A DNA stretch of 42,310 nt, from positions 1-42,310 of the IMG/VR virus record IMGVR_UViG_3300023181_000015, one strand, 5' to 3'. Under the pieces are notes generated by a model that saw nothing but the letters and a program-made list of their open reading frames with translations, did not search any database and was not told the DNA's origin. Of this stretch, positions 20,978-28,477 are shown piece after piece. Every line of letters starts with the position of its first letter. Within the stretch, counting starts at the first letter, position 1. The position numbers and the translations under genes were made by a program. This stretch comes from a virus.

Positions 20978-21322
20978 ATGAGTACCCAATCAATCTACGC
21001 CAACGTTGAAATGGCACGTCTTACACTGGCATTTTCGCACCTGCAAGTTGCGGTTTTTAAAATGGAACCGAACGTTAAACAAACGGTTAAAAGGGATCTT
21101 ACAAACTGCATCAACTTTATCGAGCGTGCCGACGGCATTTTAAAGCGCTTCCTTACTCCGGAACAGTTAGCGTTAATGCAACAGGATACCATTAGCGATG
21201 ATACCGCAATTGCAGCGTGTAGGATCATTTACGAATACTTGTCTTTACCTGCCGGAATACGTGACCATGTTGAAAAGTATGTGCAATCGCAGTACTCGGT
21301 TTATGCTAATAATAAAAAATAA
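20978..21322 (+). CDS. Hypothetical helical protein, 114 aa
   Basis: Entirely helical by composition (VEMARLTLAFSHLQVAVFKM; VKRDLTNCINFIERADGILK; AIAACRIIYEYLSLPAGIRD). Two bases separate it from the previous gene. No family is recognised. It probably belongs with the recombination genes. Confidence 0.6.
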   Translation: MSTQSIYANVEMARLTLAFSHLQVAVFKMEPNVKQTVKRDLTNCINFIERADGILKRFLTPEQLALMQQDTISDDTAIAACRIIYEYLSLPAGIRDHVEKYVQSQYSVYANNKK

Positions 21323-21340
21323 TTAGGTGGTTTGGGATAA

Positions 21341-21369
21341 TTATATACCTTTACAGCAAACGTATATAA
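21341..21369. promoter_or_regulatory. Inverted-repeat operator candidate before an RHH-like gene
   Basis: TTATATAC (21341-21348) and GTATATAA (21362-21369) form a perfect 8-bp inverted repeat with a 13-nt spacer, ending 1 nt before the ATG of a ribbon-helix-helix-like gene. A weak -7-like TACCTTTA lies in the middle. The layout suggests autoregulation. Confidence 0.5.
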
Positions 21370-21370
21370 A

Positions 21371-21544
21371 ATGCCTCGAAACAAGATACCAGTAAAGGAT
21401 ATAAAGTCTTTCACTTGTAAGCCGAAAAAGGAAAATTTAAATCATCTTAGGCGCAACATTTTGAAGCGCGCCAATGAAGAAGAACGATCCGTATCCTACA
21501 TTATCGAAACCATATTATTAAAAGAATTTAATCCAAAACCATGA
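21371..21544 (+). CDS. Ribbon-helix-helix-like protein, 57 aa
   Basis: The frame MPRNKIPVKDIKSFTCKPKK continues ENLNHLRRNILKRANEEERS and VSYIIETILLKEF. The second half follows the CopG/Arc-like helix-turn-helix pattern ('lk.ra.ee.rSvs.iIe..l'). It is preceded by a perfect inverted repeat and overlaps the next gene by 4 bases. Probably a small DNA-binding regulator. The assignment is by pattern only. Confidence 0.6.
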   Translation: MPRNKIPVKDIKSFTCKPKKENLNHLRRNILKRANEEERSVSYIIETILLKEFNPKP

Positions 21545-22161
21545 ACACATTACCTCCGTACTTCGTAATTCGCCGCGACGCCAGTAGCCCGCTTTGGCAG
21601 AAATATATTGATTGGCTGAATGAAAAGTATGAACAAGAAATAGGCCATAAATTAAACGGGCACATCGGCTTTTACGGGTTCGATGGTAGATTACAATGTT
21701 GGCACAATCTATCAAGCTTCCAAAACAACCCCGTAGAACTGACCTTATCCGAGTGGGACGCAATAATCAATCCAACCATGAAACCAAACCTAGTGCCATT
21801 TACTATTTCCGCATGGAACGCCGGTGCAAAACCATTTACGCGGGACGGGCGAGAGGTGAAGCAGTTGATCTGTTTCGAAGGTATCGATAATCAATATTGT
21901 CTGTGTGGGGTGTTAGACAAACAGCACGAATCTTGGACAGTAGACGGGGAATACAGTTCGGGGGGTGAAGACAGTGACGACCTCATGCTCGAAGCGCCGG
22001 TAGTGGAAAGGTTTGCGCCCCTATATAAGAACGGCGAGATAGGTGCTTCATATCCAACATTGGAAGCGGCACAAACCACAACCAATCTAGACATTATCGT
22101 CTACATCAAAGTAACAATCAGCGGCACCGACTTTAAAGCAGAAACATTTAAAAATAAATAG
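21541..22161 (+). CDS. Hypothetical accessory protein, 206 aa
   Basis: The N-terminal ~80 residues include FVIRRDASSPLWQKYIDWLN and an aromatic-rich segment (GFYGFDGRLQCWHNL). The middle (AGAKPFTRDGREVKQLICFE through YSSGGEDSDDLML) is a beta-rich repeat-like domain seen in many Bacteroidota phage accessory proteins ('DGr.v..l......y...g......e.WT.dG'). It looks like two joined domains. Molecular function unknown. Confidence 0.65.
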   Translation: MNTLPPYFVIRRDASSPLWQKYIDWLNEKYEQEIGHKLNGHIGFYGFDGRLQCWHNLSSFQNNPVELTLSEWDAIINPTMKPNLVPFTISAWNAGAKPFTRDGREVKQLICFEGIDNQYCLCGVLDKQHESWTVDGEYSSGGEDSDDLMLEAPVVERFAPLYKNGEIGASYPTLEAAQTTTNLDIIVYIKVTISGTDFKAETFKNK

Positions 22162-22163
22162 AG

Positions 22164-22334
22164 ATGAACAGCATGACCAGAGAGCAAGAAAAGCTATACG
22201 ACATTCAGCGCGTGATTAACGACGCTAAGAAAGGAAGGGTTGGCGATCAGTTGGCACTAAATCTTATTGCTAAGATAATTGAAGCAGACTACAAGAACCA
22301 ACCTATGGACGCTGAAATAAACTACGACAATTAA
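22164..22334 (+). CDS. Hypothetical small helical protein, 56 aa
   Basis: ATGAACAGCATGACCAGAGA opens MNSMTREQEKLYDIQRVIND, followed by GRVGDQLALNLIAKIIEADY. It is acidic and helical, 2 nt after the previous stop. The second Met may be the true start. No family is recognised. Confidence 0.55.
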   Translation: MNSMTREQEKLYDIQRVINDAKKGRVGDQLALNLIAKIIEADYKNQPMDAEINYDN

Positions 22335-22356
22335 TCCCACACCAAACCAATAGACC

Positions 22357-22746
22357 ATGCTCACTAAAGAACAGCTTTTAGTACCAAGATTTGAAGTTAT
22401 GATGCCTTATCCCGATAGCCAATTTGATGTTGGTGAGGTGTTGACGGCCTACGATTCGATGGTTGAATACTATGCAAAGTATCCATCAATTTTTCGCCCC
22501 CTACCATGGCATGAGAAACGATCGGTTGAGGACATGCCGGAGTATGTGAAGGCTATTTATAACGGACGCATTGAAGATTTGATCGGTAAGGAAGTTGTGA
22601 TAAGAACAGCGTGGGAAATGGATCAAAAGCCGAGCCGATTCACTTATGACAGTTCTATAAAATGGGGCTTTCACGCACACATGGTTGAGATTTCCGATGC
22701 CGCCGAGTACGAAGCATTTAAAACCAAACAAAATAAAAAAATATGA
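22357..22746 (+). CDS. Hypothetical accessory protein, 129 aa
   Basis: The start VPRFEVMMPYPDSQFDVGEV is the opening found on many Bacteroidota phage accessory proteins ('..rykv...yP.s.f.vGdi'). The rest includes FRPLPWHEKRSVEDMPEYVK. Four-base overlap with the next gene. Function unknown. Confidence 0.6.
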   Translation: MLTKEQLLVPRFEVMMPYPDSQFDVGEVLTAYDSMVEYYAKYPSIFRPLPWHEKRSVEDMPEYVKAIYNGRIEDLIGKEVVIRTAWEMDQKPSRFTYDSSIKWGFHAHMVEISDAAEYEAFKTKQNKKI

Positions 22747-22934
22747 GCAAGGTAACCTACGGACAATTAGTTGATGGTAAGCGAATAACATACGACGAGT
22801 TTCAGAAACAATGTGGCGCGTTATTGAAAGGCTATCTACTTCTTAAGTTCAGTCCAAAGCTGTGTAAGAAACTATACAACCAAGGGTACTCTGTTTCAGA
22901 CGCCTGTAGTTTCTTAATCCTAAACGCTAAATAA
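22743..22934 (+). CDS. Hypothetical protein, 63 aa
   Basis: Begins MSKVTYGQLVDGKRITYDEF inside the previous stop. It has three Cys residues (QKQCG, KLCKK, SDACS) and helical content. The family is unknown. The overlap supports expression. Confidence 0.55.
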   Translation: MSKVTYGQLVDGKRITYDEFQKQCGALLKGYLLLKFSPKLCKKLYNQGYSVSDACSFLILNAK

Positions 22935-22946
22935 AACCAAACAAAA

Positions 22947-23441
22947 ATGAGTAAGCTACCAGAGAAGTTAAAGAAAGCTATTGATGAGATCGTTGCGATG
23001 CGTCAGTACGGGTTGCTATCGAGCCCTGATACATTCAACGATTATAACCAAGGCTGGCAGGACGGTATAGATCATGTTGAGCAGGCTATTGAGGAATGGC
23101 TATCAGAGCAGAGCGAGCCGTCTCATTATGTTTACAACATTGACTCGCACACCGTAATCAGAAAGCAAGCGTATGATAGTTGTGGTGCTGCTGAAAAGAC
23201 GTTTTGGACGCCACTCTACACCCACCCATCCCCTGATGTTCCCGACACGAATGTCGGGAACATACCAGTTGACGAATCAAAGCTGCGGGAAGTGGAAGCG
23301 GAAAATGCGAGGTTGAGGGATTTGCTTTCTCAATGGCTGCACTTCGCCGATGACGTTCAACCAAGCGATGCAGCGGGTTCATTATGGCTCACATCCCTAT
23401 GCAATCAAACAACCAATTCACAGCCGAAGGGCAAAAACTAA
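22947..23441 (+). CDS. Hypothetical protein with C-terminal coiled coil, 164 aa
   Basis: The N-terminus (LPEKLKKAIDEIVAMRQYGL; FNDYNQGWQDGIDHVEQAIE) matches a common phage pattern in which an aromatic Gly-Trp-x-x-Gly helix precedes a coiled coil. The C-terminal part has VDESKLREVEAENARLRDLL, a heptad-like segment. A perfect 12-bp hairpin is embedded at 23234-23261. Function unknown. Confidence 0.6.
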   Translation: MSKLPEKLKKAIDEIVAMRQYGLLSSPDTFNDYNQGWQDGIDHVEQAIEEWLSEQSEPSHYVYNIDSHTVIRKQAYDSCGAAEKTFWTPLYTHPSPDVPDTNVGNIPVDESKLREVEAENARLRDLLSQWLHFADDVQPSDAAGSLWLTSLCNQTTNSQPKGKN

Positions 23442-23446
23442 AAGAG

Positions 23447-23734
23447 ATGGGGGGAAGAAATGAAATAAAGGTAACAACAGCAAATGCTTACTCGCGAAAC
23501 AACAGCACAAATGCGCCAACTAAGCTTCATTTTTTGAATGGTGAAGAAACCGCAGCATTGTGTGGCTTCGAACACGCCTTTGCAGAGTTTCAGGGCGCAG
23601 AAAAAGTATCGCTGTTCAATGATCGCAGCATTTACCTACACTCAACAAATAGTACATACACAGCTAATATGGTATGCCAGAAATGCTTCAAAATACTGCA
23701 TAACGAAAACGCAAATCCTGTTAATAAACTATAG
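23447..23734 (+). CDS. Hypothetical protein with CxxC motif, 95 aa
   Basis: I place the start at 23447 (MGGRNEIKVTTANAYSRNNS), 5 nt after the previous stop. An upstream in-frame ATG at 23384 would overlap the previous gene by 58 nt. It contains ETAALCGFEHAFAEF and MVCQKCFKILHNE, so one Cys/His group and a CxxC may together bind zinc. Function unknown. Confidence 0.5.
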   Translation: MGGRNEIKVTTANAYSRNNSTNAPTKLHFLNGEETAALCGFEHAFAEFQGAEKVSLFNDRSIYLHSTNSTYTANMVCQKCFKILHNENANPVNKL

Positions 23735-23736
23735 CT

Positions 23737-23985
23737 ATGGAATTCACTTGGTTGCCTTTGTATTGGCGAAATAAATACAATCATGAAGCTGAAAATATTA
23801 AGGCCACTGGACTTGTTAAGCTTCTGGAAGTAGCGGTCGAAGCAAAAAGCGAAATGCAAATAATATCCGCTTACTATATCCATGACACAATTGATTGGGA
23901 TTTAGTAGACCATCACCACCATGTAAGTATCGATCATCTCTTAGCAAAAGGCAACGAAATATTAAAATCAAAATATCCAGTTTGA
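23737..23985 (+). CDS. Hypothetical protein with His cluster, 82 aa
   Basis: Starts MEFTWLPLYWRNKYNHEAEN 2 nt after the previous stop. A helical middle (LVKLLEVAVEAKSEMQIISA) is followed by a run of four His in VDHHHHVSID. The His run may bind metal or be incidental. No family is recognised. Confidence 0.55.
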   Translation: MEFTWLPLYWRNKYNHEAENIKATGLVKLLEVAVEAKSEMQIISAYYIHDTIDWDLVDHHHHVSIDHLLAKGNEILKSKYPV

Positions 23986-24016
23986 TCCCATTTCCTAACC
24001 CCACAAACAAACAACA

Positions 24017-24304
24017 ATGAAAGAACAGACCAATCCAAACGAACCAATTAATCCAATAGTACACCCCGCTAATGATATGACAGCAGGCGGCGTAGAGTAC
24101 AAGGGATTGTCAAAACGTGAATACTTCGCAGCAATGGCCATGCAGGGGTTGTGGCAATCAAATCCTGACCAATCATACGACAACTATGATCAAATAGCAT
24201 CAATGTCCGTACAACAAGCCGATGCCCTCATTAACGCCTTAAACCAACCAGCAAACGGACTTACCGCCCTCGAATGCGGCATAGCAATTAAAACCAATAA
24301 ATAA
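24017..24304 (+). CDS. Common phage accessory protein, 95 aa
   Basis: After a polar N-terminus the core reads GLSKREYFAAMAMQGLWQSN and then SMSVQQADALINALNQPANG. The pattern 'glt.REyfAa.AmqgLl' through 'a...ADalI..L' is one of the most widespread in phage accessory regions across many hosts. It is a short helical domain of unknown role. Confidence 0.75.
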   Translation: MKEQTNPNEPINPIVHPANDMTAGGVEYKGLSKREYFAAMAMQGLWQSNPDQSYDNYDQIASMSVQQADALINALNQPANGLTALECGIAIKTNK

Positions 24305-24311
24305 GAAAAAG

Positions 24312-24869
24312 ATGGGAATGAAACCAGTAAAGAAAGCATGGCGGCTAAACCCGTCTAAAATCGACGAGGAATGGTACTATAATGATACTGTTGTTTATGC
24401 CGATGGTGAGAAAGAGGCGCGGGTGCTCATGTTAGACGAGGTTAAGCATACAAATTTGGAATTGCTTTCGGGGGAAGAACCTAACTACATAACAATCCCC
24501 ATAAAAAGGGAGAAAAACTGGGACAAGTTCTTATATGAAGGACGCGAGCTCACCCTTCATGAGATTGAAAAGTTTATGAGGGCGGCAGATCGGATGACGG
24601 CACTGAATCTAATATTGGCAAACTCTGACATTGACTGGTGCTATATTATGAAAGGTAGCTATTACTACAGGGACAATAGCTCAGGGTATTCAGAGTATGT
24701 ATTAAATGCAGGCGTTTACGATAAGGCTCGGGCAGTATCAGAGGCAAGAAGCTGTGAAGAATTAACGGTTATACCGATTGAAATTGAAAAGCACAATGCA
24801 AACATTCTTAGTGAAATAAATCGTTTGTCTAGTCGAATTATTATACCACTTAAAACCACCACCACATGA
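24312..24869 (+). CDS. Hypothetical accessory protein, 185 aa
   Basis: The N-terminus KKAWRLNPSKIDEEWYYNDT with VVYADGEKEARVLMLDEV suggests a small beta-rich domain. The second half is helical (ELTLHEIEKFMRAADRMTAL). Overlaps the next gene by 4 bases. Two short Mets (M1, M3) open the frame. Family unknown. Confidence 0.55.
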   Translation: MGMKPVKKAWRLNPSKIDEEWYYNDTVVYADGEKEARVLMLDEVKHTNLELLSGEEPNYITIPIKREKNWDKFLYEGRELTLHEIEKFMRAADRMTALNLILANSDIDWCYIMKGSYYYRDNSSGYSEYVLNAGVYDKARAVSEARSCEELTVIPIEIEKHNANILSEINRLSSRIIIPLKTTTT

Positions 24870-25360
24870 AAACATTGAAAGACTTGGCTCGTGATGCAGC
24901 CGATAAGTACTACGAAAAATTAAGCGATGAAAGGCAACACCCAGCACGATACGAGGGCTATCAAGACGGTTTTTTAGCCGCCTTAGAGCATCCTTCACAA
25001 GTTGAGGGGGATTTGGTGACGCTGAAAGAATCGATGATAAATAACCTCGAAAAGCATGGTGATGAAAAGATGGTAGTGATTGGGTCACATGGTGCTTTTT
25101 CAGGAAAGGAATTGGCAGAACAGATTAGGAATAATACAGAGATTGGACATCGCCAAATTTCTTGCATTGTATTACTTGCTGTTGATCTTTTACGAAGGGG
25201 TAAAATAGGTGATGCCCACGCCGAACAAGAGGCGATAGCTACACTGCAATGGTTAGCAAGGACGCCAAAAGCAAACGATTCATTGATGAACGGGCATTAC
25301 CAAGCCGATCAACTATACCACCTCTTCAAAGCGGACACCGCGAAAAACCAAAAAGGATAA
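24866..25360 (+). CDS. Hypothetical accessory protein, 164 aa
   Basis: The N-terminal helix (LKDLARDAADKYYEKLSDER; YEGYQDGFLAALEHPSQVEG) is the 'Gy.dGf.aa' pattern of small phage proteins. The middle reads VVIGSHGAFSGKELAEQIRN, which looks like an active-site-type loop but is not assignable. The C-terminus is helical. Function unknown. Confidence 0.55.
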   Translation: MKTLKDLARDAADKYYEKLSDERQHPARYEGYQDGFLAALEHPSQVEGDLVTLKESMINNLEKHGDEKMVVIGSHGAFSGKELAEQIRNNTEIGHRQISCIVLLAVDLLRRGKIGDAHAEQEAIATLQWLARTPKANDSLMNGHYQADQLYHLFKADTAKNQKG

Positions 25361-25362
25361 TT

Positions 25363-25755
25363 ATGAACGTAAATGAACTAATGATCGGCAATTGGGTAAC
25401 ATTCCCGCACGGTAACGATGTAGTCGAAACTATTTCCTTTAGTGACGATGACCCCGACACGTCGCCTTATTTTCATACTCACGCAATAGATGGACATCAC
25501 CCAGAAGATATTCGCCCCATCGAATTGACGCCTGAAATCTTAATGAAAGCGGGGTTTACAGCATCAACAACTGATAATTCATATTGGAAAGCAGATTACA
25601 GCATTTGGTATGAAAAGGGGATTTGGATGTTTGCGGTAAGCATTGATGGGGGTGACACCGATGGGCGGTTAATAGTATCTAAGGTTGAAGCCGTTCACCA
25701 GTTACAAACCCTGTTTTTCTGTTTAACCGGCACCCACCTTACAATAACACTTTAG
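25363..25755 (+). CDS. Conserved Bacteroidota phage protein, 130 aa
   Basis: Starts MNVNELMIGNWVTFPHGNDV. An earlier in-frame ATG at 25249 overlaps the previous gene and lacks the conserved start. The core pattern is 'elriGNwV' then IRPIELTPEILMKAGF and, at the end, VEAVHQLQTLFFCLTGTHLT. This set ('I.Pi.LT.eiL.k.GF' through 'hqLQnlyf.ltg.eL') is frequent in Bacteroidota phages and prophages. The biochemical role is unknown. Confidence 0.8.
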   Translation: MNVNELMIGNWVTFPHGNDVVETISFSDDDPDTSPYFHTHAIDGHHPEDIRPIELTPEILMKAGFTASTTDNSYWKADYSIWYEKGIWMFAVSIDGGDTDGRLIVSKVEAVHQLQTLFFCLTGTHLTITL

Positions 25756-25759
25756 AAAG

Positions 25760-26221
25760 ATGAAAAAAGCAGATCGTGAAAAGGTATTCAACAAGTACGG
25801 TGGTAAATGCGCCTATTGTGGATGCCAGTTAGTAAAAGGTTGGCACGTTGACCATTTAGAGCCGGTTATTAGGCTAACCAAGTCGATAGGCAACACATAT
25901 CAGCATAAAGTAACCGGCGCGATTGCAACGCCAAGGGATGCGCAATCCGATACGTTTTTAGAAGAGTTCGAGTGGGTTGAAAGAAAAGTAGTGCCTAATG
26001 GTTTTGAGAAGCCGGAACGTGATTGCATGGAAAACTATATGCCTGCCTGCGCAAGTTGCAACATCAATAAACATAGTGCAGATTTAGAATCATTCAGGCG
26101 GCTAATAACTGGCTTTATGAAGCACCTAAACGAGGTAAGCACACAGTATAAGATTGCCAAACGCTACGGACTGGTAGTTGAGGAAACAAAGCCAGTAGTA
26201 TTTTATTTTGAAACACTTTAA
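25760..26221 (+). CDS. HNH endonuclease, 153 aa
   Basis: A beta-beta-alpha-metal nuclease. Zinc or structural Cys pairs are CAYC (17-20) and CASC (97-100). The catalytic-type element is WHVDHLEPVIR (His29/Asp31/His32), then NYMPACASCNINKH with Asn92, Asn103 and His105. It could be a homing-type or DNA-processing nuclease. It sits alone in the early accessory region, not next to the terminase genes where packaging HNH proteins lie, so a selfish or recombination role is more likely. Confidence 0.88.
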   Translation: MKKADREKVFNKYGGKCAYCGCQLVKGWHVDHLEPVIRLTKSIGNTYQHKVTGAIATPRDAQSDTFLEEFEWVERKVVPNGFEKPERDCMENYMPACASCNINKHSADLESFRRLITGFMKHLNEVSTQYKIAKRYGLVVEETKPVVFYFETL

Positions 26222-26227
26222 AACGTT

Positions 26228-26241
26228 AGCCACGAACGGCT
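26228..26241 (+). repeat. Pre-gene hairpin 1
   Basis: AGCC, a 6-nt loop and GGCT form a small hairpin followed by an A-rich tract before the ATG at 26252. It resembles three further hairpins before genes at 26565, 26805 and 28478. Confidence 0.3.
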
Positions 26242-26251
26242 GAAAAAGAAT

Positions 26252-26515
26252 ATGGAAATATTACACAGCAATATGTTGCTACCCGAGCAGGCTGTTGTTA
26301 TTGGTGGCACCATGCACTGTGGAACTGTTGTGTTAGTCACGTTGTTTGCAGAAACCGGCACGGAAGCGAACAAAGAAAAGTGGAAACACGAGCCATACAA
26401 AATGATTTATAATTCATTCGGTGACTTTGACAAATGCACTAGAGTTGCAATAGACTGGGCGCGTTTTAAAGTTGAATCATCAATTAATAAAATCTTTGCA
26501 AACCAATTTAACTAA
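26252..26515 (+). CDS. Hypothetical accessory protein, 87 aa
   Basis: Begins MEILHSNMLLPEQAVVIGGT and has a hydrophobic strand (CGTVVLVTLFAETGTEANKE), then helices (DFDKCTRVAIDWARFKVESS). Preceded by a hairpin and an A-rich leader. Family unknown. Confidence 0.5.
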   Translation: MEILHSNMLLPEQAVVIGGTMHCGTVVLVTLFAETGTEANKEKWKHEPYKMIYNSFGDFDKCTRVAIDWARFKVESSINKIFANQFN

Positions 26516-26532
26516 CCACTCAACCAATCGGA

Positions 26533-26546
26533 AATCCCGAACGGTT
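26533..26546 (+). repeat. Pre-gene hairpin 2
   Basis: AATC, a 6-nt loop and GGTT (one U-G pair) followed by an A-rich leader before the ATG at 26565. It shares the AACTAACCACT-type upstream flank with the gap at 26754-26804. Confidence 0.25.
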
Positions 26547-26564
26547 GTAAAATGAAAAAGAAAG

Positions 26565-26753
26565 ATGAGCAATCAAACAAAAAGGAAATCGGTTTATACC
26601 GAAAAGTACAAAAAGGGGTCAGCCACATTGCCAGCGAAATCTATAATAGAGTTTTTAAAAGAAAAAGGTGTTGTAGTGTATATTGTTGAAGCTGGTAGAA
26701 ATGATGATGATACAGAACATCTAACGATTAAAATAGACGGCATCCCCCAATAA
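26565..26753 (+). CDS. Hypothetical accessory protein, 62 aa
   Basis: A basic N-terminus (TKRKSVYTEKYKKGSATLPA), then a strand-like VVVYIVEAGRNDDDTEHLTI. Follows a hairpin and A-rich leader. Small alpha/beta protein, no recognised family. Confidence 0.45.
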   Translation: MSNQTKRKSVYTEKYKKGSATLPAKSIIEFLKEKGVVVYIVEAGRNDDDTEHLTIKIDGIPQ

Positions 26754-26780
26754 CATCTTGATTAACTAACCACTAAAAAC

Positions 26781-26790
26781 GCCGAGAGGC
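26781..26790 (+). repeat. Pre-gene hairpin 3 (GNRA loop)
   Basis: GCC-GAGA-GGC, a 3-bp stem capped by a GNRA tetraloop, followed by an A-rich leader before the ATG at 26805. Confidence 0.3.
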
Positions 26791-26804
26791 AAAAGAAAAA
26801 GATT

Positions 26805-27419
26805 ATGGAAGTAAAAGACGCTGGTATCATGTGCGACAATCCACAATGCGATTGGTCAGACTATACAATCAAGAATAGTGAAATGGAACAGTACATTAAT
26901 ACTGCCTGTCCTAAGTGTGGTGAAAATATCCTGACACAATCCGATCACGATCAGTTCCAGCAATTCATAAAGAGTATGGCGGCAATGCCAGAACCGGAAC
27001 AAAGTGCTGATGAACAAATGTGGGGCGGCAAGATGCATCTACACAATGGTAAGCTTCAGTTGTTCAACGATGATAATTCAGAGCCTACTGAATTGATATT
27101 CTATCTAACGCATGACCTGCTATTAGAGTATGGTTTTGAATTCGGAACATTCGGATTGCCTAAGAAGATGGAAAAGGGAATAGCTGCCTATAATAAGGAC
27201 TATGAAGTGCCGTATACAGGTACAAAAATGAAGTTTGGACTAATACCACTGGGCGACAATATTCATTGGGGATTGATGCTGTATGACGTGGAAACCAAAA
27301 GAGCATTGTTAGCCAGTTGCATTTCCAAATTCTCACAGCTTAGAGCATCGTGGCTGGGGATCACCTTTACTGAACTTGAAAAGACACTATCCAATAACTC
27401 ACCCGTTAAAACAGAATAA
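26805..27419 (+). CDS. Zinc-ribbon protein, 204 aa
   Basis: The N-terminal zinc ribbon is formed by Cys10/Cys15 (GIMCDNPQCDWSDY) and Cys35/Cys38 (ACPKCGEN). The middle has acidic linkers, and the rest reads ELIFYLTHDLLLEYGFEFGT and HWGLMLYDVETKRALLASCI. No enzyme motif is visible. Directly followed by the YopX-like gene with no gap. Function unknown. Confidence 0.65.
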   Translation: MEVKDAGIMCDNPQCDWSDYTIKNSEMEQYINTACPKCGENILTQSDHDQFQQFIKSMAAMPEPEQSADEQMWGGKMHLHNGKLQLFNDDNSEPTELIFYLTHDLLLEYGFEFGTFGLPKKMEKGIAAYNKDYEVPYTGTKMKFGLIPLGDNIHWGLMLYDVETKRALLASCISKFSQLRASWLGITFTELEKTLSNNSPVKTE

Positions 27420-27875
27420 ATGCAACAAAGAGAAATAAGGTTCAGGGCTTACCATCCAGAACTAAAAAAGATGTGGTCACCCGAATTGAGAACGGCATGG
27501 GAAATGTTACGCGATGCAACCGATGCGGGTGCTATTGTCATGCAATTCACCGGACTAAAGGACAAGGCAGGGGTGGATATTTATGAGGGGGATGTGGTTA
27601 ATTACGCAGTTAAGAAAAGGCTGTGCAATTGTAAAGATGAAACAGATTTGTTTTTAGGTATAAATAAATTTTGTCCCAACTGCGGGAAGGAAGTTACCAA
27701 TAAAGACTTTGTTACTACATGTAAAATAGATTTTAGGAAGGGAAGCTTCGTTTTACATACAGACCACGATAATGGATATTATCAAGCATGGCCTACCTAT
27801 ATAGCCGAGGTATATATAGAATGGCTTGAGGTCATCGGAAACATTCACCAGCACCCCGAACTTTTAAAACCGTAA
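27420..27875 (+). CDS. YopX-like protein with inserted zinc ribbon, 151 aa
   Basis: YopX family of Gram-positive and Bacteroidota phages. The standard frame is REIRFRAYHPELKKMWSPEL, MQFTGLKDKAGVDIYEGDVV and the C-terminal WLEVIGNIHQHPELL. Between the GDVV core and the C-terminal strand lies a Cys cluster, CNC (69-71) and CPNC (85-88), not part of the usual short YopX loop. It is probably a zinc ribbon inserted in the fold. YopX has no firmly known function. The gene starts on the base after the previous stop. Confidence 0.88.
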   Translation: MQQREIRFRAYHPELKKMWSPELRTAWEMLRDATDAGAIVMQFTGLKDKAGVDIYEGDVVNYAVKKRLCNCKDETDLFLGINKFCPNCGKEVTNKDFVTTCKIDFRKGSFVLHTDHDNGYYQAWPTYIAEVYIEWLEVIGNIHQHPELLKP

Positions 27876-27877
27876 TC

Positions 27878-28405
27878 ATGCAACAAAGAAAGTTAACCAT
27901 CGCAGATTTGGCACCGTACATCGCACACGGATTGAAATGTAATTATTCCGCAGGTATGCACTACGGGACAGATTGTAAAATACTCGGACTAGACGCCGAT
28001 GGTGTGAAATTAGAAATGCCGCTGGAATGGCTTGTGTATAGTCAAATACAACCCCTTCTACGTCCGCTCACCCAATTAACCCAAACCATCACACACAATG
28101 GTGAAAGCTTTGTACCGGTTGAAAGGCTGTTTTGCTTACGGTATACAAGAGGTGCGTTTGACATTTTGGCACTAAGCAGTAATGAGACTGTTCATAAAAT
28201 GGAAGTGGCGTGGGATAAAGTAAGATCGTCTGTTGATACTTTTTATTTGAACACTACCGATATGCATTTTGGGTACGTTTCTCAAAAGGACGGGAACCAT
28301 AAGCGTTTACCGCATCAGCTTGCAATGTTTCAATTACTTTATTCCTGGCATTTTGATTTAACCGGACTCTTGGAAGCCGGGCTTGCAGAACCAATAGAAA
28401 ACTAA
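27878..28405 (+). CDS. Hypothetical accessory protein, 175 aa
   Basis: Starts LTIADLAPYIAHGLKCNYSA, typical of small Bacteroidota phage proteins that have 'adLapYLpygl' openings. The middle is beta-rich (CKILGLDADGVKLEMPLEWL), with FDLTGLLEAGLAEPIEN at the end. Function unknown. Confidence 0.65.
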   Translation: MQQRKLTIADLAPYIAHGLKCNYSAGMHYGTDCKILGLDADGVKLEMPLEWLVYSQIQPLLRPLTQLTQTITHNGESFVPVERLFCLRYTRGAFDILALSSNETVHKMEVAWDKVRSSVDTFYLNTTDMHFGYVSQKDGNHKRLPHQLAMFQLLYSWHFDLTGLLEAGLAEPIEN

Positions 28406-28406
28406 A

Positions 28407-28418
28407 AACCGCGAGGTT
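28407..28418 (+). repeat. Pre-gene hairpin 4 (GNRA loop)
   Basis: AACC-GCGA-GGTT, a 4-bp stem with a GNRA loop, right after the stop at 28405 and 59 nt before the next ATG. Confidence 0.3.
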
Positions 28419-28477
28419 ATCGCCATTTCTAGGAATATTTACAAAGCGCACCGCAACAGCAATAGACATTAAAAACA

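Noticed and set aside
25249-25362. Upstream start of the 130-residue conserved protein
   Set aside because: It overlaps the previous gene by over 100 nt, and the conserved start of this protein type is at 25363.
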